Origin: Lycocorax pyrrhopterus obiensis | Taxonomy: Eukaryota; Chordata; Aves; Passeriformes; Paradisaeidae | DNA: 64,000 nt | NCBI GenBank assembly: GCA_014706295.1 | Contig: JACSVZ010000016.1 | Coordinates: 3,701,168-3,765,167, forward strand | Direction: 5' to 3' | Shown: positions 11,219 to 24,339 of the stretch, piece by piece | How positions within the stretch are numbered: position 1 is the first letter of the stretch | Layout of the letters: each line of letters opens with the position of its first letter | The notes under the pieces: generated by a model | Told to the model about the DNA's origin: nothing | The model's input: the letters and a program-made list of their open reading frames with translations, nothing else | The model's database searches: none | Translations under genes and position numbers: made by a program

Positions 11219-14200
11219 AGTCCAGAACTGTCCCACCCAAGTTTTAGACATTTACCTGAGATGTCTGACTTGGAAACTTGCTGGATACCTGAAATCTGAA
11301 GCACGTTCTGGGAGGCACCATTTGGGTTCTGTGGACTACACTCACAGCCTGTGCAGTGAGCACCTCTCACCCAGGACAGCCAGGACAAAGCTCTCCAGTT
11401 AACTTGGATGGACCTCAGCTCAGTGCACTGCACAGACAGAACAATGCTGTGCCTGACCACGAAGGTGACTGCAAGGACTTGCTTTTGGTTCTCTCACCCA
11501 GCACTCAGCTACTCCAACTATTTTCCTACCACTTGTATGACAGAAACCCAATTATATCAGTTCTGCCTGCTGTGACAATATTAGAGAAGTCTTTAAGCAT
11601 GATTAATGCTGATAGAAAATACAGAGAATGTTTGATTTGCCTGTTTTAATGATCCCTTTACACGCCTCATTCTTCCAAGCTTTATGAAGCTCCTTTTCCA
11701 CGTTGGAAGACTAAGAAACAAATGGTATTTGCAGTAAGCTTCCTGACCAGCACACCAGGAATCAAATGAGGCAATTTAACTGAAAGAGCCTACTTTGAAG
11801 GAGACAGTAAAAGCTGCCATGTACGAGATTTAAGAGAACTGAGGAAGAAGAGGAACTACTTTGACACCAGGCTGGAGAAGATGGATTCTGTCCAGGAAAT
11901 CACATTACATCAGCTTATGGTAAGTGTGGCTCAGGCATCCTAACTCAAGGATTTTTATCTGATGCGATCCATTTTGCATATGCTAGTTTGATTTAGGAAA
12001 TGCAACTCTGTCTAGATGAGATTTACTGGTATTTTTATTGATATTTTTCCTGACATCCCCTAACAGCCCCTGCTTCAGAGCTGTCTGATGTGCACAGGTG
12101 CTACAAGAGCTCCTGTTACTTACAGCCCAGTCTCAAAGCCAAAGCCTTTAAATAAAGTCCCCTCCAAGGCCTCATCTGCCAGAAGCATGAGAGAAAGGTC
12201 TTGAGAAAAAACCCTTTGGCAAAAATCCACTTCACCAGGCCAAGGTGACTTCTGTGTGAGCGAGATGAAAAGAAAGCGTTCACTAGAGCATTTCTGGTTT
12301 TGTTTGACACAGACCTTACCTTGACCATCACTATAACCATGGACTGGGAATAGCTCAGCAGTTCTCTCCAGCCTCTGTTTTCCAGAGTGGCTGGGTTTCA
12401 TGGCAAGCAGCCTTTCTCCTACCATCCTGTCTCTACTACAGGCAAGCAAGCAGGGATGGACACAGATCCTGCATTTTCTGGAGGGGGAGGATATAAAATA
12501 ACACTGATGAGAAAGGACAAAGGGGTACAACAACAATGCAACCACCTGGTGAAACAGCACACAGATGAAAGCACATGTTAACTTGGATAGAATTATGGTC
12601 TTTTCATTTATTGAAAAAGTCACTCCAGCTCCCTTGGATTATTGTGAATGAAAGATCAGGGCAAAACTCATATATTCTTCCCCTACTCACTAAATAAAGT
12701 AAAAATGCAGAGACCTAGCTGAGAACCAGCAAAGCCCCATGGCAGCACCAGTCAGAGACTGTAAAAGGAGCCTGCACAGAAAGTGGCTCATTACACACCT
12801 GTTAATTCTGGGTACTGTGCACTGAGCAGTTCCTGGTTTTTACAGCCTGTCCACTTTGCTGTTTGCACAGGTGTTTATGCACCAGGGAAACAGGTTTTAA
12901 GATGGGAAAACAGGTGCAAAACCATAAACACTAACAAACAGAAGGTGTACAAGAGATTTGAGACAGACCTGTTCCAAGTGGCTGTTGTTCCTTTTAAATA
13001 CTGGTGGGAAGGATAAGGAGCTTTGGGATTTGAGCAAAGTTAGACTGTCCTGCTCTGTGCTAATAACAAACTTCCTATTGTAGCTCTCATCTCAGTGACA
13101 ATAAGTCAACTCAATTTCTTAGCTTAAACAGCACTTTATGGGATCCTGTGCTTTTATGCCCTTCAAACATAGGAACTGAAAGAAAATGAATGTATGCAGT
13201 GAAATATAGGGCTGCTTAAATATTATATGTTTTTATATATATATACTTCAGAGATCCTAAACATTCAGTGTTCGTTCCTAGGAGTAACTACATTTGAAAA
13301 TAAGAAAAGACACATTACAAATTGCTGCTAATTGTGCCATCATTTTATCAAATGCTAAACATTCCTGCCTGAGACACTGCCCCTTCTTTGCCATAGATCT
13401 AGCAGCAGGGAGCTCTCGTGATAATACAAAAACACAGCCCGAGTGAATTTCTGAGATGGGAACACACTATACATCCTCTTGCCACACCAGGGAAATGCAT
13501 TTGGCAGCTGACTCCTACAGCTACCATTAAAAGAAAGGCCAAACATCCGAGAGCAGGCAGGAGAGCTCTTCCTGGAGTGAGCAATTTCTTTCCCCTGTTC
13601 ACGATCCCAGAATTACATTGCTCTCATTGAGTCCATTCATCAGCTTAAAATGAGCACCTCACTGCAGTTCCCAGCATATGAAGAGGGGCTCAATTTCAGC
13701 TAGTTCCTCTAGAAATGCTCAAAAAACACACACCAAAGAAACCTTTCAGACGCCTCCCAAGCAGACTTGGTGAGTCTGTTCTTAATGCTCCCCATTCTGT
13801 AGCAGAAAAGGTAATTCTTCATTCCCACTGGCTGATTTAAACACGAGTATTTAAAGAGCTACTGAATCATCATGAAAATCTCAGGAAACATGATCTCCAC
13901 AATGTACAGATAAGAGAGTGTGCTTTGATATTTCAGCTGATTAAATAACTGTCATCAAAAGCTTGTCCTGCTTTCCCATGCAGATCAGTCAGGGCAACAA
14001 AAGGTATCATCTGTCTGTGAAACTGTTATACCCCTAGACTTTCATCACTGCTGCTATTTCAATGTATTGTCTTCCAGTTGCCTGAAAAAAGGCATTTGAG
14101 TGAATGCAGACTAATCTAATACGTCATCTGTCTGCTTCTCAGTTGTAAAAAACATTCACTGCAACATGAGCTCAGAAGTTGAGTGACCAAGGCTGCAGTG

Positions 14201-17200
14201 TGGCCATTTCTTGTGCCCTGACCGAAGAGCAGGAATGGAGTACATGCTCCAGCCTCCTCACAAACACCAGTTCATCTAATTCTCACAAAAGAGGTAACAT
14301 TCAACTGCTTAGAATATAGGGAATGGGTGGTTAAAAAAACCCAAACCAAAACAGAACCCCTCTGGACTAGGTCTTCAAAACAAGACAGTAGCCGAAAGCT
14401 CTTGTACAATTCTAAAAGATGAAATTTTGTTTTTCTAACTAAATCTAAGCGTGGCTTTAATATACTCTGCTTCTGATCATATTCTTTGTCTTCTCCCTCA
14501 CATATAAAAAGGACCTTTGCCCTAAGACAAGTATGTCAGTTTATGTGAAGTTCATTACCTCATGTTTTATACAGTCATGGTTTTCATATAGAACTCAAAC
14601 ATGCATTTGATTATTAACTTACTATTATAGCTGATATTAGTTATTCTGAGCAAAATAAGTAACAAAAGCTAATACAACAAAGCTTATGATTTCGAAAAGT
14701 TTCTATTTCTGGAAAGCATGAAGCAAAAAACCCCAAAACAAAGCAGCAGAGCACTGAAGCAGTGTGTTTTAGTATATCTATGTACTTTAGAAGCTGAAGA
14801 TCTGCATTTTCAAAAGAAAAGGGCATATTAGCAAGTTTCTCCCAGACTTTTAAAATCCAGCATCCATCTTGCCTATCCCGTAATGCAAATGCACCTCTCA
14901 AAGGGCATGACAGAAATACGGATGCGCTGCTCAGCATGGCCCTTGTAGCTGTGTTTTCATGTTGTAACAGAGAGCACCCCGAGGCAGGTTAGCAGTGCAC
15001 CTGGCTCAAGTCTCTTGGGAATGTAAGGTTTGGACTTTTAAGTTCAAAGCCAGGCCAGGCAGCTGCTGGCTTTGTTCCTTCTGTAAGCTTTGTAGCAATT
15101 CCTCCTAAGATTCAGTCAGGAGTGATACATGCTCTGGCCACGACCGGAGAATCATCCTGGATTAAAAATGTGCTTACCACTCTGGGTTACCACCCTGAGT
15201 CCATGTTCTTCTACAATTGGATAGACAGAGAAGTGCAGAATGTAAGGTGTGAAAATTGTAACCCCATCAAGTTAAGTAGGTGCTTGTTTTGGCAGGACAG
15301 ATCAAACAGGCTATGATCAAAAAAAAACAGCTCCCAATTTTTGATCAGTAACTGGGCTTTCACAGTTTAACAGTTAGCCAGCAAAAGGTTTCTGGGAAAA
15401 ATACTCCCAAACCTGTGGAATACAAGGTTACATGTTAAACAGGCTAAATGAGTTTATATTGTGTCTCTCCCATGACAAATCTGTCCCTACAGTACAGTGA
15501 GTATTACTTGTATCACTTGGGCTTTATGCATCCAGTGGGAGAACTATTAAGAAATTAATCGATTTCATTCTCAGGCTGTTTCACCTCCTTCCTCTTCCTA
15601 TCCTCTCAAGCTTACATCCTCCTTCATTTCCTGTTCTAGCTCTATAAATCACTCTCCTCCTCGTGTATCTCATGTTTGCCTTGAAACTGCATTCCTCTCA
15701 GCCACTAATTTTAAAATTAGCAAGTAAAACAAAAGGATTTCTCTGGCAAGAGTTACTCTACGTAAACTCTGGCTGTTGACTGCTTGTGGTTGTTCTGCTC
15801 ATTTAGCACCAAAGTGCTGGCAGTACATGCACCACATTCAGCTCTACGTGTTCTTTCCCTCAAAAACAGAGCAGTGCTGTCTTCCAGGCTCCTCAAGCCA
15901 AGTCAAACCAAAAAATACATCCTTTGTGTAACTAACTGAAGCCAAACCTGTGGAGATCCAGCAACCTGCACAGAGAAATTCTTCTACAACGTGCCTCACC
16001 ATGAAGGTGAAACAGCCTTTTGATTGTTGAATAAAATAGCTGAATTTGAGTCCACTATGGGATAGATACTTACATGAAGAAACATTTGAGCTCTGTGGCA
16101 ACCTGTGAAGTGTGAGTAGTTTATCAGAGAGGAGATTCTTTGCAGAAGGTACAGCTAATTAAATTAATAAAAGATATTCCAAGATGGAGACCTACAGAAG
16201 GCAAGCAGGCAGCAGATCTTGTTCCAGGTATATTCAAACTCCACTCCCTCACTCCGTGTGCTCACAGCTTAGGATGTGTTCCCTGACTGGGACAGACACA
16301 TGTGTGGGAGAAAAGCTCTCCTGCAAAAGATCTGGCACTGCCCCTGAAACACAAATTGGTCTGACAGTGAAGATGACTACAGGAGCTTATTTCTCACCGT
16401 TCCCCTTTAAGTATATCCCTTGAGCAAGCAGGGAAACACAAATGGTTCTTGATAGGCATAACTGCTGCCAAAACTGTTCTTTGGAGCAATCAGAAATGCA
16501 CACATATGCTTTATTAGCCACCCACACAAGGACAGAGCAGACAAACTGAATTTCATTCGGTTTTCATTTTAAGCCTTGGATTTCAAGCACTTTTCTTCAG
16601 GTTGGTCCAACTGACCTTGACACTTCTATATTCACGATGGAGTTTTACGTGGAGTCCAAAGGTAAAATTCTCTCTTTGGTTTCCTGCTTCCTATGATACT
16701 TAAAACTCGTCAGTACAGGGTATCTCTGTAACAGTCTTAACAAACGAACTGTATGATAGATTTTAGACAGTAAGCAAATATAAATGCCTATATCATCATC
16801 TGCTTCTGTTTTACAGCTGCAAGTCATACATATTCTTTGGTCTTCAACCCACTGTATTCTACTTTAAACAGTATTAGTTGTATGGCAGATAAATAAACAC
16901 AAGAAGAGACAATTTATCTACATTTTCAATGAAAGGTTCACGAAGTCCCTGCTACGAGGCCATTAAAATAAGACAGAACTACAAATGAGAAGATCCCATC
17001 CTCAAGTAAGCAATGAAAAGCATAAACAGAAGAGAAAAAACCTCAAACGACCTTTCCACAGCACAGAATCGATGCTGAGCTCAACCCGTGTTTCTCCTGG
17101 GTAAGTGACACAACTCCCGTGGGGTTCAGTAGCACTCTGCCTGGCATTTGAGGATCTGGAAGTGAGAGGGAATGCAGCAGCATATGTTTACGTTCAACCA

Positions 17201-17654
17201 ACCAACACAGAAAGCCTCCCAACTGAAAAATTAAACAGGGAGCTTCAGGAAAAGAGCTGGCTAAACAAAACTCCCCAAGACCTGACGTCTCAAAAACACA
17301 TCACTAGGAGACGAGCACTGAAATGCCCACGAGGACCTGTGACTCCTGACTATGCTGTGATGGATTAGCCTTCCAGAAATGAGATCTGGACAGCATGATG
17401 GGCAGCACTGCGCTCAGTCTGCACAGAGTGAACACCACTAAAATTGATAGCAATGAAAACTGAAAGTGCTACTCTGGCTAAGTCAGTCCTCTAGATGATT
17501 ACTGATGACATCTTATCATCTGCAAACCCTAAGCATCTAGAGAAGACTAATGAGACAGACAAAATTGATTTTAGTGAAGACCTGCAACCTATATAAACAA
17601 ATGCCGTCAACAATACAATGTAAAATTTCCTCCCCAAAAGGGCTGTCCCAGCAG
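11215..17654. other. Unique noncoding sequence
   Basis: About 6.4 kb without a gene or interspersed repeat that I recognise. The 167-codon minus-strand ORF at 12120-12623 and its neighbours show no domain, no typical exon-intron arrangement and no codon bias I can detect. A short TA microsatellite near 13233-13246 is the only clear simple repeat. Confidence 0.65.
13233..13246. repeat. Short (TA)n tract
   Basis: A run of about seven TA dinucleotides follows a TTTT stretch in AT-rich DNA. Confidence 0.8.
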
Positions 17655-17828
17655 GGGCACAGCTGCCCGGGGCAGGGGTGGAGCCACCATCCCTGGAGGG
17701 ATTTAAAAGCCGTGTGGATGTGGCACTTGGGGACACAGTTTAGTGGTGGCCTTGGCAGTGCTGGGTTAATGGCTGGACTCGATGATCTCAGCAATCTTTT
17801 CCAACCTAATGATTCTGTGATTCTATAG
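17655..17828 (+). mobile_element. CR1 LINE, 3' tail
   Basis: Plus-strand CR1 3' UTR. It contains CCATCCCTGGAGGGATTTAA, then GTGGCACTTGGGGACA, GGCTGGACTCGATGATCTCA and TTTTCCAACCTAATG, and ends in the diagnostic ATTCTGTG ATTCTATA octamer pair. The element is severely 5' truncated (about 175 bp) and noncoding. Its tail wording (GATGATCTCAGCAATC) differs from the elements at 6341 and 23488, so it belongs to another CR1 subfamily. The overlapping ORFs on both strands are artefacts. Confidence 0.93.
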
Positions 17829-20134
17829 CAACAAAGCAGAGCAAGCTCTGCCTTTTCATGTACGATCACACAGTTCAGGGAAAAGTATGTGAAATGTCAC
17901 AGCAACAACTGAAATTAAGAAGAGGTTACCAAACACTCTCTTTCCTCTATTGCACAGGTGGGGTAAAAGGAATCAGTTTTGTGTGTGGAGTTATTACAGA
18001 ATTTATGTGCTGAAAAGGGTTTTTTGAAGGAAGCATTTATTTCAATTAATAAAAGACACAAAGAGTAAAAATTCATTTACTGTCTCAGAATATTAGGACA
18101 GAGGAGGGATTTGACTAATTAAGCAGTACTGCTTCTACAAAGAAGAGAAATCCAGTTCAGAGAAGTGACAGGTATCTTCTCTGAACTTTCTCATGAAATG
18201 AACTACCCCATACAATCACAGGTCAGTAAATGTATGACACCTCCACAGACATGACCACAATCTGTCAAAACAATATTTTTACCGAATTTTGTACCTGGTA
18301 TAGGGAAGTTTCTCCGTGTGCAAGAGCAGAACCTGGCCCACCTCATTTGACTGAGCTGGGACTGACTGCTCAAGTGCAGAAGTTCCAGAATACCTTGACT
18401 AAGGCCCACAGCAGACCTGCTCCAACAGGAGCTGGTGAAATCCAATAAAGAACGAGTAATGAGAGTCCCTTCATATATCCTTTGAAAAAGGACAGTCCAA
18501 ATACCTGCAAGCAATCCTCTGTGGCTCCCAAAGAAGACAAGTGTGTGTCTTCACTCCAACAATCCACCCATCTCCTCTGTGTGCCCAGCAGGGTCCTAAC
18601 GCTCAGCTCTGCTTCTCCTCCTCACATGAGGAAAGCAATCCAGAATTGGTGTGAGATGAGAATCTGTACGTTTAAGCTGCCTGAAGGTTATCACAGATAC
18701 TTGGAAGAACTGGTCAGATTCTAACCATATGTCACACTACAGACAAGCACTTTTCTTTTTTAAAGAAATGCACAGTCCTGAGACTGCTGCTACTGGTCCC
18801 TGACAGGCAAGCACTGATAGTGATAGCACCTTGCTCTACCCCTGGGCTGCCATGCAAAACCATCACGTGCAGGAAGATGGAACAGTTCACTTGGTATTTA
18901 TCAGTATCAGATTAGCAGGTATATAAATTAAGAAGCTACCTGCAGCCAAAATGTGACTCTCTACACATAAGAAATCTCCCAAAAATGCACTGCGATGTCA
19001 ACACAAACACTGACTGCATAAGAGCAGCAAAATTATTACTAAATATGCTTCCTGACAGCATGGAAAAAAGGAAGAAATTCCAGGCCACAGCTCATCTCAT
19101 TGGTTTAAAAGGAGTCAGTAGCTGCCAGGGACTCTGCCTGCCTTGCCCTGTCAAGGATTTTTCACCACTTCTGAGAGCCACGGGTAGGATCTTGCTGCCA
19201 AGTTCAGTACCCAGAGACCAGTAAGAGCCTGGAGGAAAGGGCTGCTGGTCTTTGGGACGTATTTACACAGTGACTTACAGAAGGGGTTTTTGGTCCACAG
19301 GCTCTTTGGGAAACATCTAGTGAAGTAAGGTCATAGGTTTACCACTAGTGTGCCTCAGGGGGTGAGACAGGGCACACATTACTTGTAAATCCTCAAGACT
19401 ATAGCCCTAAACTACAATGCTCACATGGAATTATTTTTCCTTAATGTTTTTACTGTAGGAAAAAAAAATATTGCATGAACAGTAGCATATTTCAGGCCTG
19501 AACTTAAAAAGACCTTTTTCTCTGGCTATAGGGGGATCCCTTCAAACAAAGATGAGCAGACTGATCCAACTCTGAGACTTCCTCTCATTAGCCACTGTGA
19601 TTTCCTATTTTCATGAGTAATGTATTTCCCACGAAGATGAGACTGTTTTTCAGAGCAATGCTATTAACAGACATCCTTTTGCCTGGTTTTTGTTTGTGTG
19701 TGTGCTTTTATTATTATTTTTTTTGCCATCTTTAACAGTAGCAAAGCTAATTTCAAAACATTAGGGTATGCTGTCTTCACAGCACAAAACTGACAGATGT
19801 TTCATATGTTAGAAATAAACCTCAATGATATTCCTGTGCTGCCTTCAATGAGTTTTGGCTTTTATTTTCCATAGCAGGGGAAAAAAACATGGATGAGGTG
19901 CAGGTTTAGAGGATTCAGGACAGTTGTTTATCTTCTGCAGTCTTGACAAGGTTTATCTGACTGCTCCTGAGCTGGGGCTGCTGTGAATGCAGAGCATCAG
20001 CAAGTAACTGAAAAAGGAGCTGGACAGACATGTGTCACATGAAGTGACACCCAAAGTGACTTGACAGTAACAAACACCTGCTTGCTCTGAAAACTGAGCA
20101 AAACCAAGGCAAATGAGGAACCTGCATTTGTGTG
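17829..20134. other. Unique noncoding sequence
   Basis: No gene or repeat was recognised, apart from possible eroded CR1 sequence close to the right end. Confidence 0.6.
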
Positions 20135-20248
20135 CCTGAAGATGTGGTTGGTCATGAGTGGAAGGTGGCCCAGTCCATGGCAGGAGGGTGGGAACTAGAT
20201 GGTCTTCAAGATGCCTCCCAACCCAAACCGTTCTGCGGTTCCATGATG
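20135..20248 (+). mobile_element. CR1 LINE, degenerate 3' tail
   Basis: GTCCATGGCAGGAGGGTGGG, then AACTAGATGGTCTTCAAG, CCTCCCAACCCAAACCGTTC and a worn octamer end (TTCTGCGGTTCCATG) match the CR1 tail seen at 23630-23735, with several substitutions. The 5' boundary is uncertain because the upstream sequence is eroded. Confidence 0.85.
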
Positions 20249-20540
20249 CTCATGGGCAGAAAACAAGCACAAACACGCTGTACCTTCCAGCAACAGTCAC
20301 CCTGCAATTTTTGTTAGCCTGCAGATCCTTGGTTCAGCAGAAGCAGTTCAAAAACTGCTCTTCTGGAACCTCACTAAAACACTCGCCTTTGAAACCAATG
20401 GAATTTCCTTCCATCTATTGGAAACGATGAAGCTTCTAAAATTTTTTAACTAACTTTGGTCAGGGGTTTGTTCATCTTTGCCCAGGGGGGAAAGGAATTG
20501 AAGTTTCTTTCCAAAAGACTCTGTTTCACCAGGCAAGGCC

Positions 20541-21005
20541 TGATGATGTTAACATCAACAGATTGGGAGTAGCCAGAAGAAACACAGGAGAAAAGCGACC
20601 ATTAATGAACATTAATGAACATCGACCCCAAACATCATCCCCTGGTGTGCCTGGTCTGAGAAAAGACTGATAAGAAAACTGAAGAATGAGGACTAAATTA
20701 GCATATAAGGTTGAAGGGATCAATAGCCAACAGGAGATCGAATACTAAGAATTGTGTAATGTAAGACCAATGAACTTGAGAATTTCTTTGGGGTTCGTCT
20801 GCATAAATATGTGAAAAATCTAGTAAGGAACCATGTGTGATGGAATGATTTTCACTGCACAACCCGGGCAATGCGTGGATGGAACGATTTCTATTGCACA
20901 TCCTGGCCAGAACAACATCCTGGCCAGAATAAAGCCATGCCTTAATTCTCTAACACTGAGAAGATGTTGGGAGAATTTTTGTTTTTCCCGCAGTTTCCGG
21001 TGACA
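20541..21005 (+). mobile_element. Solo LTR, ERVL-like, about 465 bp
   Basis: The order of signals is that of a retroviral LTR: CCAAT at 20767-20771, a TATA-like CATAAATA at 20802-20809, AATAAA at 20928-20933, and a T-rich end closing GTTTCCGGTGACA. The sequence begins TGATGATG and ends in CA. No identical flanking duplication was found, so the limits are approximate and the copy may be old. CATCCTGGCCAGAA is tandemly repeated before the poly(A) signal (from 20899), and CATTAATGAA is repeated near 20600. No internal retroviral sequence adjoins it. The ERVL assignment is by resemblance recalled from other bird LTRs. Confidence 0.65.
20544..20557. repeat. 14-bp perfect palindrome TGATGTTAACATCA
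   Basis: Perfectly self-complementary and centred on GTTAAC at the left end of the LTR. It could be a dimeric factor site of the LTR or chance. Confidence 0.5.
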
Positions 21006-21339
21006 CATCAAACTAAAGACATACAATTTTAGAAGTTACAAAACTCAGTGGGTTGTCCCAGAGAACCCAAATCCCAGCGTGCTTATTATTAAGCCACAAT
21101 TGCAAAAATAGCAAAATTATGAAAATTTATGGTGAATTTTCATTTGCCTTGGAAAGATCATGAACTAGCTCCATTTTGCAATGCAAGTCCTGATGAGATT
21201 ACTCCTTGCCAACATGGAGCTTGACACCAACTGCTCATGCCAGTCTGTGCCCCTAATCTCTGCTTGCATAAATATCCAGATAATACTATTTCTACTATTA
21301 ATAATGATAATAAAAATACCTCCCCCACCTCAGGCCCAG
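21006..21339. other. Unique AT-rich noncoding sequence
   Basis: Nothing recognisable; AT-rich. Confidence 0.55.
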
Positions 21340-21490
21340 TGAGAAATCACAATCTGAACGCATTTCAAAGGCTGTCAACCATGAAAATCAATCAGTGCTG
21401 ACAACCTCAGCCGAATCAGGGCTCACGGAGGCAGTTTCCAGCATTACTGGAGAGTTGCCAGCCTAATCCTCTCGCTGTAAATACAGTGCT
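21340..21490. promoter_or_regulatory. Candidate regulatory block
   Basis: It contains AATCAATCA (TALE-like), TGCTGACAA (MAF-half-site-like), CTAATCC (K50 homeodomain-like) and CCGAATCAGGGCTCACGG with two CpGs in a CpG-poor region. This is a pattern-based guess at a conserved noncoding element. Confidence 0.22.
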
Positions 21491-23487
21491 GCGAGCGCCT
21501 CTGACAAGGGAAAATGAGCAGATTACATGGGGAGGTAACAAGCTTGAACTGCACCATGCCATGAATGGTGGGGTGGAGGGGAGAAATCAGCCTCCCTTTG
21601 TCCTCCCAAATTATTTGCTTTGTACCAATCTTTTGAGTAAATCTTCTGGCAAGAGAAGTTACCCCTCAAACATTACTATGGCCTTACTCTGAAAATAAGG
21701 TGCTGGCTGTAAGAGGTAAAGTCTTTTGCCTTGACCAACACAAAATAAGCCATTTGCAAGCTCTCAGCTTCCCTCAACTTCCCAAACCAGCCTGATCTAT
21801 GCACTCAACAGCCACCAAAAAGCAGGTTTGCTTTGTGCTCCAGGAACGGAGCCCAGATAGAACCATACAGCTGGGGGCCTGCATGTTCCCCTGCCTTCTC
21901 TGACAAAGAGGCTTTTGAACATCCTCTGGGCTCTCACTTGGGCCATCCAGGAAACAGCATTTAAAGGGAGTAGATGGACACTGAAATGCACGTGCAATCA
22001 AACTGATAACTCACCACTGCTTTCCACATACGAGGAGCTCTTGAATGACACTGGCACTTCTAAGCCCCGTTTGTTCACCCTTGTGCTACTCACTCCTTTG
22101 AAAGGCTGCTCATGAGAAGCTAAACCAAAATCCAGTAAGGAAAAGACCACTGCTGATTCACAGATTTGTATAATTTCCTGACACAAGCATTTCTTGCATT
22201 AAGCATTTCTTGACCCTGTGCCTTTACCAGCACTACAGCCAGAGCCAGTCACCGCTCCCCGCGCGCTCACGCAGGCTTTAGGTCAGCTGTGAGGTTGTTC
22301 TCTGAGAATTAGCCCACGAGCCCGAAACTGCAAACATTTTACAGGGCTTCCTCCTTGCTTTAAGAGCTTCACTGAAAGGAATCCGTGCAGAGGTCCATGT
22401 GCTACTGACACCAGCCATGCATGTGTGCAGGCGTGTCCGCTCCCATGCAGAAATGAAGAAAATATCAAAACCCTCCAACGCTCCCCGAATTTTGGGCTTT
22501 GCTGCTGGACACCACAGCTTTATGATTTCAATGGCTGTATTCTTTCAAAAACTTCACGCTCTTGAACAAAGCAGTGAACTCTTCAAAACACTGCTTTACA
22601 TGGCAGCTCTCACCCAACAGCTGTTACAGACAATATTCATGCCTTATTATTATTCATGAACGTTCAACTGAACCATTTTTTTTGTTTCCACAAATGTTAG
22701 GGAAATAGCTCCTTTCTCCAGAGCTGAAAGGGTGTTTGTGTAAGAACAAGAATCCCCATTATTACCTTGATGGTCATTATTCTCAGTTGTTCATTTCCTC
22801 CCTTTAGAAATTTAAATCATGCAATCAGAACAGAGCACCACCACCACCACCTGACTTGTACGACACTCACTCACTCCCAATTCCAAAGAGAAAATAATTC
22901 AAATAGACTATTTTAAAATAACTATTTATCCAAACTACTCTGTGAATCAATGTCATGTTTGCTGAAATCAGAAGTAAAATGGCTTGGAAACCAGTTCTGT
23001 CCAGAGTGAACGCTGGCATTACCAGTAGCCATAAGCTACTGATCAGCTTTATTTCTGAACAGCTCTGCACAACCAGCCAGCATGTGTGTGGGTGCTGGGG
23101 GTGAAATCAAGAGGCTCATAAACTCCTTGAGAAGCTTGAGAAAATCTTGACACTTTTAGCTCTAAGTATTTCCTTTTCTACGGCACCTTTAGTGAACACT
23201 AACCATCTTAGGGAGTTTAAATTAAATTTCTTAGAGTATTTTGATACGAGCTGGCATTCTCCAATCTCCTTATGTGGCAAATGGATTTATGTGATGTACA
23301 AACAGCAGATAAAGCACAGGCAACCTGTAAAGCATCAGTAGGAGAAACAGATATTTTTCACCTCTTCAAACTTGCTTTCATGCTTGATAAACTAAAAACT
23401 TCCCTATTTGAAAATAGCATTTGAGCAACGAAGTTAATCCTTTCTCTGCCTCCACACCTGGAAAATAATCTTATAACTCATTCTGAA
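21491..23487. other. Unique noncoding sequence with a short (CAC)5
   Basis: No gene was recognised. (CAC)5 lies at 22836-22850. AAGCATTTCTTG occurs twice in tandem (about 22187-22213). A small CpG cluster (CCCCGCGCGCTCACGC) is at about 22257-22272 but is far too short for a CpG island. Confidence 0.6.
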
Positions 23488-23735
23488 GCTGAAAAGAGAT
23501 AGATTTAAATTAGATTTTGGGAAGAAATACTCCACTGTGAGGGTGGGGAGGCCCTGGCACAGGGTGCCCAGAGAAGCTGTGGCTGCCCCTAGATCCCTGG
23601 AAGTGTCCAAGGCCAGGTTGGATGGGGCTTGGAACAACCTGGGATAGTGGAAGGTGGCCCTGCCCATGACAGGGGGTGGAGATGAGCTTTAAGGTCCCTT
23701 CCCACCCAAACCATTCAATGAATTCTGAGAATTCT
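23488..23735 (+). mobile_element. CR1 LINE, 3' fragment
   Basis: Plus-strand CR1 3' region. It runs from AGAGATAGATTTAAATTAGA through GAGGCCCTGGCACAGGGTGC and GCCAGGTTGGATGGGGCTTG to CCACCCAAACCATTCAATG and a worn octamer tail (ATTCTGAG ATTCT). It is largely complementary to the minus-strand CR1 at 6341-6750, so the two form an inverted pair about 17 kb apart. It is 5' truncated and inactive. The 77-codon minus ORF over it is antisense CR1. Confidence 0.93.
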
Positions 23736-24339
23736 CACCTGTGTTGTTGGGCACCTTTGCTTTCTAAGCAAAAAGTGCAGATCCAGAAGAAAACCTGTCT
23801 CAAAAAAGAGCTTTCAGTGGGTGGAGAAGAGGAAGGATAACTGCTTTACACACAGATAACAAATGGTTGCTTTTCTTAGAAGCACAAAGGCAGAAGAAAA
23901 CTGCACACAGATCTGTGCTGGGGTCTCTCCCAGGCAACACATTCCCAGCCAATATGAAAATATATGACTGGTGACACCAGGTTCAAAGGTACCAGTGTAT
24001 CAAGACAGGAAATACAGAGTATTTCAAAGAGCTGAAGAAAGACCTTGCTACACCTGTGAGGAATAAAAAGGCAGATGAAACCTAGGCAGAAAAAATATTA
24101 AATCAGGCACCCAGAATGTAATCCTAACTGAACATATGCAGTGATGGGCTATAAATTGGTCATTTCAGAAACCAGCTTTGGGAGTTAACGAGACTGCTGA
24201 ATAAAAATGCCAGCTTAGTGCTCCCTAACTGTCTAAAAGCAAGGAGAGTGACAAGAATTAAGAACAGAAAAGCAAATATGAGACGGTAAGTATGATGGAT
24301 GTATAGACAGAACAAGATTGTGTTTTCCTACCATCTGAA
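23736..24339. other. Noncoding, possibly eroded CR1 in part
   Basis: No gene was recognised. Some words suggest older CR1 sequence upstream of the next element, but not securely. Confidence 0.5.

Noticed and set aside
12120..12623. 167-codon minus-strand ORF
   Set aside because: No recognisable domain. Its composition matches surrounding noncoding DNA, and in a vertebrate genome an intronless ORF of this size in 64 kb is expected by chance.
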